A stretch of DNA of 64,000 nucleotides, from contig JAMPIT010000484.1 of NCBI GenBank assembly GCA_026261815.1, forward strand, positions 8,902,501 to 8,966,500, written 5' to 3'. Position 1 is the first letter of the stretch. Every line of letters starts with the position of its first letter. Of the stretch, positions 15,836 through 29,200 are shown piece after piece. Position numbers and translations under genes: made by a program. The stretch comes from Monarcha castaneiventris obscurior. Taxonomy: Eukaryota; Chordata; Aves; Passeriformes; Monarchidae. The notes under the pieces are model-generated. The model did not search any database and was not told the DNA's origin. It worked only from the letters and a program-made list of their open reading frames with translations.

Positions 15836-16950
15836 AGTATGTGATGGGAAACACTACCTAAGTTTTCTTTACTAGCTGCCACATAACAGTGATAAAAAAA
15901 ATATGTGCCTAGATGCTTTGCTTTTACTGTTCAAATTTTTTCTGGTTTCTTTTTTTTTTTAACTCCTTGCCTGCTGACAACAGCACACTCCAGCTATAGT
16001 TCTTGCAGTGCTAAATGAGTTAGTTTATTCAGCTGCACTGAGCCTGAGCCGCAGGTGTGTGGATTGTATGTGAAGAGCTGGGAAGCAGCAGAGCAGCCTT
16101 TTGGAGATCACTGCATCCCAGGGAGCTCTGCCAGGCTTCCCTCAGCAGCTTGTGGTACAGAGGGAAAGCTGCCCTGAGGAACCTGGGCAGCAGGGCCTGC
16201 TCCGCACCTCAGGTGAACAGTAAGCAGACAGAAGAGCTTGGGTCCTGCTTCTGAAGAGCCAGGAGTATTTTCCAGGGTATTTCCTTTAGCAGAGGTGCTG
16301 TTCGGTTCTTGGGAAGTCTGGCTTGGAGGTTCAATCCCAGCTGAACATACCCACCACACACTGCTGAAGGAATTCCATTAACATTTTAATAAAAATGACT
16401 GAATATCACAGGTTACATGAAACTTTGTACAGACATTCTCTGCATAGTAACAAACACTGATGTACTTGAATTTTAAAAAATGGATTATCTATAATCCTTT
16501 AAAGTGCAATTTGTTTAAGGTTTTAAATCAAAAAGGATCTTCCAATAAAATTTAAATGATAGAATTAGCTTGAAGTAACTTTGCATTTAATTAAATCAGC
16601 AATAACATCCCAGTGCCCTATTACGTCCCCCTTCAGCTTCTTCCTCATTTAAAAACACTTTCCCCTAGTTGCAGGTAGGATGTCCATTTAAACAAGCTTA
16701 ATGAGACAGCTTTTTAACTCCAGCAAACCTGGTGGGAATAAGATTTAATTCTCCAGTTCCCTCGCCTGTGCAGTATGCTTTTGGATTATGTAAAACAAAC
16801 TTGTTGACTCCATGCAGCAAGAATTAAGATGAGTTACGAGTGCATGAAAAGAGCTGAAAAACTGATCAGACTAAAACTACATTCCTGTAATTTGAAAAAA
16901 AGGGGTGGAATGGAGCTAGGAAAAATGCATTAATTCACCATCATCATGGT
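15836..16950. other. Intergenic gap between convergent PDHB and PXK
   Basis: About 1.1 kb lie between the inferred ends of the two genes. I see no gene, RNA or clear repeat; both transcripts may extend into it if distal poly(A) signals are used. Confidence 0.5.
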
Positions 16951-17224
16951 CATTCCTATTTTCAGATTTTTTTATTCAGCTATATAGAAGTTGCTGTACC
17001 CCTGAAACTTTAGCTAGAGAACGCAGTTCTTGCAGCCAGGTAAAGACCGGAGTACTTATCCCAGCACGGCAAAGCAATTCGGGCAGGACAGTGCAGCTAC
17101 TGGAGGAAAGCTGAAACCCGGGAGAAGGGAGCTGCAGCTGCTCTGTGCTGCTGGGTCGGCTGCTGGTCAGGAGGGTCAGCACAGGAGGGGGAGAGGGAAT
17201 TGAATCCTGGAGTGACCAGTGGCC
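16951..17224 (-). other. PXK: PXK 3' untranslated region
   Basis: This is downstream of the PXK stop on the minus strand. The first minus-strand AATAAA is tttatt at 16971-16976, giving a short 3' UTR of about 270 nt. A longer form cannot be excluded. Confidence 0.5.
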
Positions 17225-20200
17225 TCAGCTGATCCTGGGAGCACTGTAGTCGCACGTCTGTGTTTTCTTCAGAGTTCCTTTCTGAAAATTTTGAATAGAG
17301 CTGAGCAAGGCTCCTCGGCTTGCTTCAGGCCGCGACGTCGGCACCTCTGTGCTCGGGGGAGGAGCTGCTGGTGGCAGGGGCGGTGGGGGCGGTGCTGGGG
17401 GTATGGACGATGCTCCTGTGAAGTGGGGGAGAGAAGATGGAGTTTGATTATGCCGGGGATGTCCTGCCACAGAAGACTGTGGCTGCTTGCCTGGACTTGG
17501 TCGGTTTTGCACTAGTCACATCATCCCTCGAATGCCAGTGGAGTGTGAAGAACAGAACAGATGGAAAATGCCAAAGTGATCAAATCCCTCTATCTGCAGG
17601 TGAGTTGTGTCATCTGAGATATCTCTGAAATGAAGCCCGAAGGGCCTCACGACTCAGATGCAAAACATGACTCATATGTGATCTTGTACCAAGGAAAACA
17701 GAGATCACTTAACAAGACTTCCCAGATTCAGCTTCTCCTATTTGGCCCTAGTGAGGCAGTTTGCTCTTTGGGACATGAACAGTAAAAAAGACTGGAAGCA
17801 AATTTTACTACCTGTTCTTACTTACGTAACTCACTTTACATTCTTATGAATGAAGGACCACATCACTGCAGTATTTGTGATGACCATTTTGCTTGGTCAG
17901 ATTATACTTCATTTAAAAAGTACTAACTGCAGATAGAGTTTTCTGGAATTGTTTTACAATTCCACAGTTCTGTTTGACTTTCTCCAAGCATGTTGTAACA
18001 AATGGTTGTTTTGACAGACTGAATGAATCACAACACTGTCACACACACCTCCAGCCTGCCTCTCCTGTTCCCACCAGCCACCTTTGTACCTCTGTCCCTT
18101 GCTCTCTACGCCAGCCACATCCACTTTGTGCTTCTCATCCTGCCTCAGCCTGACTCCCTGGGAAGCCAGAGCCCACAGTGGAATATGCAGCTGGTCCAGC
18201 AGTGAGGGCCTGCATGGAGGTGTTTCCTGGCAGTGCAGATCCAGGCAAGTGGCCCCAGGCACTCTTCCAAGCACACTGATCTTGTGCAGTCCTGCTGCTG
18301 CACATTGCACCAACACTGCTACACAAGTAAAATAATGGGCCTATCTTGTCTCATACTCTGGAAGGAGTAGGGGCATAATGATTGATATATTGGAACTACT
18401 CAGCAGTGAATGTCAACTCCATCATCTAGATCACGAGTTATGCCATAGGAAGACTAAAGAGACAAATGGCACCTATTAACACTTGCTTCCAGTAGCTCTG
18501 ACCTACAAAGAGGAATATACTGGTACATGGCAAGAACTGTGATACTGGACAAGGTAAAACAACATTAAGGTAACCAAAAGACTGTTGTTACTGAAGTAGA
18601 ACTGCTTGTTAGAAGTGAGCAAATACCAAGCGATTAAGCAACATTATGCCACTCAGACTCAAAAGGGATTTGATGAAGGATAAAGCTCAACTACAGAAAA
18701 AAACCAGACAAAAGTTCTCTGTGCTCCATTTGTCTCTCAATCCCTCACCATAATTGTTTTTAGACTAACAACTAACAGTAAAAACAGAACTGCTGTTATT
18801 AAAACAAGCACTTATACTACATGAAAGACATAATTCAAAACTCCCTCATTTTCTATTTGTACCAGTCTTTGAAGAAAGACTTCCCATATGGGAGCAGGCT
18901 CAAAATGCAGAGTATTCACACAAAGCATCCCATTTTGCCAGTGTACATTAATAAGTGCTGTGACTGTAGCACTTCCAGCTCTTCAGGAGAAATTCTCATT
19001 GGCATGAAAGCCTTCTGTGAAAACAAAGCATGGAAGTACATATTGAGCTCATCTTCACTCTCTTCCCTTCCAGAGGAAATACTCAAGTCCTAATAGAAAT
19101 ACCAGAGATCAACTGAAACAATTTAACCTGTCTGTTGCATGCGCATCAACTGCTTTCTGAAGTAAGCAAAACTTTACATGATGGCAGGACAAACTGAAAC
19201 AAATTGCATATGGGGCCTTCTAATTTATCCAAATCTGCTTTTTACACTTGCCAAAGATGTACATCAATTTACAATTAGAAATACGGAAAAAACATTCCTG
19301 GCATTAGAATGCCTTGTGTCTCTTGTAGATGGACTGCCAGGAAAGAAAAACTTGGCACTTGGCCAAAGGAAGAACAAGAGCAAGAACAGTCCAACTATCC
19401 ATTTAGTGGTTGAATTGGTCAGAGCAGGACGCTGTAGGACTGGTGCACCAACCTATCCCCAAATAGATAAGGTGAACTGCTGTAAAAGCACTAAGAGCAG
19501 CTAATCACAAAAGAAATGGCTTCAAAGAGATGCAAGTGCAGAGAACAAAGACAAGAATTTTGTCAGGAATTGCAAGGTGAGGCTGAAAGAGACTATGCAA
19601 GTAGTTCTACAAGATGCAATAGGGAATGACCACGAAAGCACTGGCCAGGGAATACAAATACGATGGTAACACATGCAGTGAAAGAAGGCAAACATTTGGC
19701 ACACAGAGGGCAAAAAAGACACAAAATGCTTGGATCACTCAGTATTATTAGGCCAAGATTCCATGTGTTATCTTCAAATTTTGATCTGGTTATTTTACAA
19801 GACTAGAAAGGACAGGGGAGTAGGGGCAGAGATCACCTTTCTTCCTGGAAAATCGTTAAATTCCTCAGGACTCACTATTATTGAAATTGAGCTGCTGACA
19901 ACATCATGTAGTTAAACTCTTGGGAAACATAACAGAGAATTGTACCCTTACACTTGAGCTCCACCTTAAGACATAAATACACACAGGGTTCAGAATGGTT
20001 ATCTGACTAGCTATGAACATTATATATTGAACCTGTTAATTAAGAGCATGATTCAAAAATCTTCAAATCCATTCATTTCTGTTAGGCAATCAAAACCAAG
20101 CTGTCCTTCCCTTCTCGGCACAAGTGATGCAAAAGAGATCTTAATTCAAACACATGTATTTGTATACATTTACATCTACAGATGAAATTGTTCTGCCCTA

Positions 20201-23200
20201 CAGTGAAATATTTTCCTGTATTTACTAGAAAAAGCCTTTGAGACAAGTGCTCAGCTATCACTAGACCCTTCCAATACATATGTTGAAAGACGTTGCCTGC
20301 AAACACGCATTTTATTCATTCATGCATTTGTAAGAATAAAACACTCAAACAGGAACTTACCAAGGATTTTTACAGGGACATTTTTGTTAAAAGAGTGTGT
20401 TAAAAGGAATAGGAAGTAAATCAGATGCTGTAAACTTGATGCCTGAATTGAAACAAAAACTTAATTATGAATATAAAGTGACAGCAATTGTGCAAACAGC
20501 ATTAAAAACTTGGCTGAGAATGGGATGCGAACAAAGAAAATAATTTTAGTGATAGTTTTTAAAGATGCTGTATTTCATTAAAATAATCTGTAAGAACATT
20601 CAGATTTTTTTTTTCTTCTATTCCCTCCCAATACTAAGCAACTTCAAGATTTGCATCCAACTTTCCCATTCAGAAACAGAGCATCTTTAAAGAGATAAAT
20701 CAGCATTAGCTTACTTTTCCGAAAATTCACGTTCAAAATGATGCATGCTCTATTGAAGACAGCAGAGAAAGAGAGAGGACACAATCAATCATCCAGTTCT
20801 CGTGTCAAAGAAAAACAGATACTGTTAGCTGAAAAGTTAGTACAGAAGTCAATACACTCTTACTCACTGACAAATATGAGGACAACAGATTGACTATTTC
20901 ATATTATATTTACAATGCTTCATCCAATTCTGAAAAATTAACCACAAATTTCCATGCTCTAAGCACTATTATACTTGATCAACAAATACAACATACACGT
21001 TTTCAGTTGCACTTGCCATAATACAAGCTTTATAGGATTAAAGTGCATTTAGAGAGATTTAGCAAAAAATCTGCAGGAAGATTAGCCACAGAAGACAAAA
21101 CCCATTCAGTTCAAGGAACACTTCCTGCTGTATTAACACCTGTATTCACACTTATGGGTCAGAGACACTCAGGAAAAGCACTTCCTAAAGCATTCCAAGT
21201 GTTTTACAGAAAGGTGAGGGGCAGGAAAGATACACCATATGGGTGCCAATGAAACATATGTCATACTGAAGGATTTAGAACAACTGGCACAGAAAAAGAT
21301 TAAGTACAGCTCTTTCACTATTCCTGCAGGGAAAGACCAGAGAAGCAAAAGTGACACCCTCCAAATTTTTCTCTGTTGAAAGAGATCTTGCTGTATGTTA
21401 CTGGGTTATTTGATTTAGAAAATATTCAGTGAAATTTTAAATAACCCATACCACACTGTTCTGCATCCCTTCTGATCCTAGCCTCAAAGAAAATGAACAG
21501 GTTTTCACAGAAGCAAAGAATTGTGGAGAAAAAAAAAGAACCACACTGGGAGAATGTCAGAAACACAGGATGTTACATTAGAGTCACTTGGATAATTTAA
21601 CAATCATTACTTAGCCAAGTACCTGCAACACCACCAGCCCCAAACATTCTCACCAGTGAGAACAGCCCATGAGAGCCAACATTTCCAGAAGGCACTGATC
21701 CCCTCAGAGCAGGCCATGCTCTCAGTCCTACAGCTGCAGCTGCCAACAGACAGCAGAAGCCAACCATCATTTTATTCCTTTGTCTGTTTTCCATCGATTC
21801 TCCCAAGCACTCAGCTGCAAGCCAAGCCTCACAAGGCCTTTGTTCAGAGACAAAGCACCTCTCAACATATGAGAAACCCCCTGAATGAGGTTCCTTCCCT
21901 CATCCATGTCAGCCTGGAGCCCGTTCCCCTTTGGTCAGTGTCCTTCACTAGTTACAGGCCAGGACAAGAGCAAGAGCTCTCTTGAGGGCACTTTTCCTCA
22001 TCAGCCTTAGTTTTGCCATGGTATTGTACCAGCAGGACGCTTTGAGATGCCCCAGTTCTAACACAGCCATACCAAACCAGACAGACAGACTGAAAGCCTC
22101 AAAGCCTCTTTGAGAATCATCTCACCACACTGGCACCCATGAGCAATTTTGGTATAGAGGTAAATATCCTTAGTAAGTACAAGGAAACCAGAAGAGAGAA
22201 ATACAAGCTATAGATGCATCACTTGTCACAAATAAAGTCCTACCAGTGTGTCTTTCCTCATGGCAGTAACAGCATACTTGCTTAGAACAGCTAAAACTAC
22301 AATACTGCTGGTGAAAAAAAATCTAGTTTTCTCTTAGAATTAATATCTGAAATTTCTTCTATGAGTTCTACTCACAAAAGCATTCCTGAAAATGTGACTC
22401 TTGGCTTTACACCTCATAAACAGCATCCAAGCCATCAGCTCATTCCCAATGTGAGGACAGGTAGGGCCACAAGCACCATTCAGACAGGGCTGATCACCAC
22501 AAGTCATCAGGAGCACACCGGCACAAGATGACCAACAAACACACTGTGTTTGAACTGAGACAAGTTTTGAGCACAAACCTGAGCTATTTTGATCCCCATC
22601 TACACATAAACCTGCATCCCATGCTTAAAACTTGAAAAAGCTTTCAACCAAGTTCTAACAAGTCCAAGTCAAAACATAACTAAATGGTAGTTTTATTGGG
22701 AAAAAAATGCTTTCTAAACATCTGTCTATTTTGGAGGCACATTTCAGCTACTTCCTTATTAAAGCCCACAGAACTGGCAGCAAACCCTCCAGCTCAGAAT
22801 CAGTGCATCCAGAGAACAGCACTGTTCCTGTGCAACACTATAACAATCATTATCTTGCTTAGGCTAACTGGGAGAAGTTAGTTTCTACAATACACACTTC
22901 TCATGCCCTCAACTTGAAGGAGAAATTACTAATTTGAATTTCAGCACGACCGATTTGAATTACATCACACAGACTGCAGTGTCCTTTGAAAGACTATCCA
23001 CAGCAAACACAAATTTGATTGCATTGCTTTAGTTAATGAGCTGTGCTGTGCAGAAAGTTCCTGGGACTAGAAATCCTATGGCAAGAGTCACCATAAAAAA
23101 CAGCAATGCAATGAGCTGCTTCCCCTCTAGAAATATATTCTGTTAACATCTTTTGTTATCAATATTTGCCAGTGCTCCTCTTCCAGCCTTTCAGACTGAA

Positions 23201-26200
23201 GCACATCCACTACTGGTCAATATTCAGATTTATAATTTAACTTTCAGAGCATTTCTATTGCCCACTCAAGCAGATTCTTCACCACTTCCCACCCCTGTCT
23301 TAAACATTAGCAAAACTCTCTGCACAGCCACCCAGCAAACTGAAAAACAGAACAGGCCAAAAATAATAAAGATACTATTTTTAACCTAAACCAATCTTGT
23401 TTCTAAACTTGTTTCTACCAACTCTACTGGGTTATCAATGGGCTGTAGGGGAACTGGGGAGATTTACGAAGCTTAAGCCACCGAATTTGTCACACCCAAA
23501 ATTCCTGAAAATACATCACAGCAGTACAGGAATAAAGAGACAATACAAAGAAACAAGGGATGAACAAGCAGTATTTCAGAGTCAACAGACAATTAACACC
23601 AGAACGAATGCATTCTGCAACATGAGGCCAAAAAATGCCTGGAAAGTAGCAGTGTGGGTAGGCCTGGAGTAATACAGACTTCAAAGCAAGCATGTATACC
23701 CCGGGTAAATCACATCATGTATATCTCAAGAAAGGTTATTAAATGAAAAAGAAAACTATGAAAAGGTTCTCCATGACCCTCAAAAGAGAGCACATGCCCA
23801 CACTCAGGCTGCCACAAGGTAACTGTCATCTCCATGTTCCATCCTTGAAAACCATCATCCCTTAATCACCCATGGGAATAACACCCACCACTGAGGGGCA
23901 GAGGGGACTAAAAAAACAATAAAAAAAGATAAATAGTGTAATGATTCTTGAGCTTACCTGCTGTGGAGGGTGGAGTGGGGGATGATGGAGATGTTAAAGG
24001 GGAACTCGCCCCAGAGCCTGCTAAATAAAACAACAGTCAAGTAACTACAGCTGTGACATTGCAGTTCAACACAGACAAGACAGATTGCTGGAAGCAGGCC
24101 AGCTTTATTGACTGACTATCCAATCCTGCTTCCACATCTTGGGAAAGATTCCCATTCACAGCAACAGTGCCTTTACAGTACACAGTATCAGAGATGCCCC
24201 AGACACATAGGAAATGCACTCAATATTTCTCAATGGGAAACATTTCTTTTCGGTTGCTTAGGCTGTTGGATTTCAGCATACAAATTCTGCTCTCCTTAAG
24301 AGTTGTGCCAATGCATGGGTGGCACCCCATCTCTCCTAGGAGATGATTTTCATTCAACTGCTGTACTCCACAAGAAGTTGCTTTTGAACACATTTAGCCA
24401 AGCAAATCAACTCTGGTAATCTGTTCCATAGTACCAACCATGCCTTTTAACTAAATGAAGACCTGTCAAAGGCCCTATTGTTTTAAAATTTGGCACTGAA
24501 GCAGCAATTAAAAAGATAATTTTCTCATTCATCTTAACACCTTACTATGTAATACTGACCACCAGAGTCTCCCTGAAGATTGTATTATTTAATGGCCAAA
24601 GTAATGGATGTTGTTGTTATTCAACTCAAATATCAAACAGAATGAAGAGACTGATAATTTTTTTGAGGAATGGGGCACAGGATAAAGGAGACGGTACTTT
24701 AAATTAGGCAGCTGAAAATATAACATTGACAATATCTTTAAGCCCTCAATTTATCTATTCTTAAATACCCAAAGCAGGGGTATTAGACTTTGGTAGTCAA
24801 ATATTAATATGTAAAGTGTTGGTAATCCTAAATCTTTTCAGACAGAAAATAACAGTAATAACAAAAAAACTGGCACAGCTGTGTAGAAGCAAATTCTTCT
24901 CTCTGTAGTTACCTGAGTTATTTGAGTTGCTGTATTTGGCTGATTGTTCTTCCCCACTTTCATTGGCAGAGCGTTTTGACTTCTTTAAAAGGGAGCAGAT
25001 AGGAAGGAATAGAATATAGGAATGAATAATTACTTTCTATGATAAGGATTGAACTGACACAGATTTGTAACAGCCATCCACTGTATCACAGAATGTTCTT
25101 CAGTGCTCAACATCCCTCTCCCCACACCAGCACATGCTGACGTTGTTACAAGAGCAGCAAGGCTGTTCTGTGCTCAAATATCTCTAGCCAGGCACCAGGG
25201 AACTCCAGCGCCCTCTGACCACAAGGTAAAGGCAGAAAACTCATCCCCCCCACCCCCCCGCCCAGAAAGGACGTGCAACACTGACAGTTCTGCAGGAGCA
25301 GAGTGAAACAGGCTCCAACACCTCCCCAGGCAGCAGGACAGAGCAGAGCAGCTTATCTGGGTATGAGCTGTTAACAAAGATTGGTTTCATACAGCAATCT
25401 CATACAGGTTGCACCAATATGCAAGTCAGCTACCACTGTAACTTAAACTTCTTAGTAAATCTGTTCCCCAACTAAAGAAATGAAAACAACCAGGAAGTAG
25501 TGCAGAAAAACACAAGAAACAGTAGAGTCGTGTACCTATAACTAAACCTGTGCATGGCAAACATTACAAAAAGATACACATCTTTTTCTGTGGGAGAAAC
25601 CTATTTAAATATTTCTTACCTTTCGTGCCAAGATCTTCCTTTTCTTTTTTTCTTCTTCAGAGCCATGATGAGACTGAGCTCTTGTCAGCCTTCTGTGCTG
25701 GTGAATCTTTAAAATTAAGGAAAAAATAGAAAAAGACCATATTAAGATCTTAAATGTTTGAAAACAACATGTTTGAGGTATAAGAAAACACACCGTAGTC
25801 ACTTTGCATGTTTGGATTTCTTTTTTTTTAGTTTTTATCTTTACTGTTTCTGGTAGAGGATGGAGACTCGTACTGAAGTTGAAATTATCCTCTAACTTGG
25901 GAGCCACTACCTGTGAAGCTCCATGACTTAAAACAGTGAAATGCTATCCAGTCAACAGCTGTTATAGAACTCCTTATATTGCATTTTTGGGAAAGCAAAT
26001 CTGTTGGTGAAAGCCTTTATTGCTCAAAATCACTTTTGAGTAAAAACTCACTTTCTGCATATAAAAGTGGTAAGAGGAAATGAAATGTCTGTTGGAAATA
26101 AAGACATGCAGACATTACCAATTTCTGTTCTTCTGTTAATCGCTTTTCTATGCATTCCTTGGAGATCTTCAATGCCTCTTTTAGCTTAGTAGGAATCTAA

Positions 26201-29200
26201 TACAGAAGGGGGAACAAAACCATAGCACAAAATGTGATAAAGGAAAACACAACTTCACTGACCAAAACTCACCATTCATCTGATCACATATTTCATCTAA
26301 AGCCCCAAGATGTCACACTATTCCTTTAGTGAGGTAGAAAAGATGACTCTAGACGCATGTTTTTCTACTCCCAAATCTAGCTACAGATCAGCAGGGACAA
26401 AGAAACACCAAACCCTGGAAGGGATACTCTAAAGGCAAGGACTGATAACTACTTGGAGACTCCAGTCACACCTCCAAATTTCCATGAGGCTGACAACACA
26501 AGACACGGGGCACATATCCCTCCAGGAGAAGCACCCTGGGGCAACTCCCCAGTGGGACCAGATGTGGCTCCTGAAATGCCCCAGTGCTGGAGCTGGCAGC
26601 AAGGTGCTCATGGTCTTACGTAGCAAAATCAGCTTCCACAGGCCTTTGCAATGTGTTTTCTCTCACTGTAAGGGATCCACATGACTCAGAGCCTCTGCTT
26701 GGACAGAGTACCACCATCAGTTACACAAATGGGCTGCAGTTCAGCAGCTGCTCTGGAACACTCCTGGCCTCCTCTAAGGGGAGGCACAACGTTCTCAGGT
26801 ACAATTTGGCAAAGGAATCCAAACACTGATGGCAATAGCCATAGAGGCAAATAAAAACAGCTCTCCTCAACTTCCTCTGTCAATTAATACGTAGCTACCC
26901 ACATCCTGGCACTTCCACAAACATCAGCAAATCAGTGTTCAACTCTACCTTAAACTGTGGTTTCTCTGAGTTTGTTAGCAGGACGTCACTGAATAATCTG
27001 TGAGTTGTGAAAAAAAAAAGAAAAAAAGAGGAATATTATTCCCAAGAGACCATCAAAACCAGAACGAGAATACTATTGGTACTGTTCACTTAAACCCCTC
27101 TTTCTCCTTTTGCTTCTCTGTCCTCAACCCTTGGCCACAGGTTTCTATGTACTGCTTTTTATTTTCTAAGCACTGCTGTAAAATTAGCAGCACCCAACCC
27201 TTGGAATGTAGCCACTACTTATGGCAGAGAAAACTAGTTTGTGTGAGATATTTTGAAAGTGGATAGAACGGGTACAGTTACCAAATGCAGAGAAGGGTTC
27301 CCCTCCAAAACAGAATACCTTTTCCTTAAAAGTATATGGATTCTTTATTTACAAAAAATTTCCGGGGACTTTATTTTAAATTTCACCTAAACAAAATCAT
27401 TGCTCTTGTTAAAAAACATTCTCTTAGCGTAACTCTTTTCTTAGAATTAACAAGGAACATGTGAAAGATCAAGTGAACTTAACATTTGAAAATAGCTGCA
27501 TTCTTGCCTGTCCTCTAGAAAAGGCAACTAAAGCAAATATTGTAATATTTTTGCTCTCCCCTCTATGGTGTCAGCAGAAACAGCATAAATGATTAATCCT
27601 TTTCCATCCGAAACAAAGACACTAGAGGGCATTGGTAGTCTGAAAATAAACTGGTTAGTCCATTTCAAGATACTTTGTCCTGAGAACATACTAGAAAACT
27701 GTCACAGAGAGACCTCAATCTTGGTTCTAAGACAAATATTTCTGAGCTGCTGTTCCCTGTGGAAAACTATCACAAGGTTATACTAGAGAAAACAAATTCA
27801 TGTCTAGAATCAAGTTAATTAAGGAGAGTATTCAATGAAAAATTCAGAAATAAAGCAAATTTTAAAATACTTCAAAAAATCCATGAAAGCTCATCCTTGT
27901 TTACAGGACTTTCTGACCCTTTCAGATTACATGTTCTTATGGCTATAATAAATAGATATTTAAATTATATTAATTGCTTTACATTACATTAATTGCATTG
28001 CATATCTATGCAGAACACTTTTGTAAAGAGTATTGGTATAAAGGGAATAAAGTTTAATATCTTACATATCAAATGCAGCTGGGCATAGATGGTTTATTCA
28101 ACATCTTTAAACACCTGTATATTTCTGTTTTCACAGAGTTTTCCTATAGTATTTCTCCCTTGCTTACATAGTTCTCTCTACCTCCCACCTTTAAAAGCAG
28201 AGGAAGGGAGGAGAAGAAGGAATTGAAGGCTGCAGTGATTCCCCTCAACGAGGAAATTTGAACCTCAGAGCAGGCTCTAAATGCACTACAATCTGTGCTG
28301 TGAGATCAGACCCAGATTTAGGTATGGACAATCTGCCATTTAGGAGGCCCCAACTACAGCATCCCACATTAAGAAATAATAAAAGAACCTCCCAGCAGAA
28401 CTGTGGTTCCATGCTCAGCATGCTGGTGACATGTCACAGCATGGGGACAGCAATTTCCCTGCAATGCTGTGCACTAACTGCAGGCAGGGTGGCACTGCAG
28501 ACAGGTGTGGTCCCCACTCAGTGACACACTGACAGTGCTCCCTTTCTGCACCCTGGCCTTGCCCCATGCCTGCCCTCACCCTTTCACTGCATACTGGGAA
28601 GGCAGCATGTAAGGAAATTTATTTCTGTCTATGCTTCAGAGAATCCCTAAGCAAGCCCTGCAAGAAACCAGACAGAACTTCCATACTACATTTCATACCC
28701 AGAGCAGGTCTAAATGTCACTGCTGAACAAAGTAAGAGATCTATTTCGCCAGTCCTAAGTAAACTGATAGCAAAATCCACTGAAGTAGGTCTGAAGGGGA
28801 CATGCAAAAAGACTCCTTATTCTAAATCCTTTAAACCTATCTGTACATGCTCTCAATCATGCTTGCATTACTTTAATGGCTGGATTAATTTAAACCATTC
28901 TAAATAAAGTGCATACATAACAGCTCCAATACACCAAGAGACAAAGAAATGTTAAATGCACATATTAACAATGGATGGATTCTATGAAGCCTATCAAGCT
29001 TTACTTGAGACACATCCCTCAGAACAAGGAGCAAACCTTTCTAAAGAGGAACAAGAAAAGAAAGTTTCTTCCTCCTAAAATAATTTAAAACCTTGCTATG
29101 AATATAAAACAAGTCAAACAGGACTTACGGCATCTGTAAGAGCCGTGAGACAGTTGGCATCCCATTCTTCAGAGCTTCACAAGTCAGAATGGATTCCAAC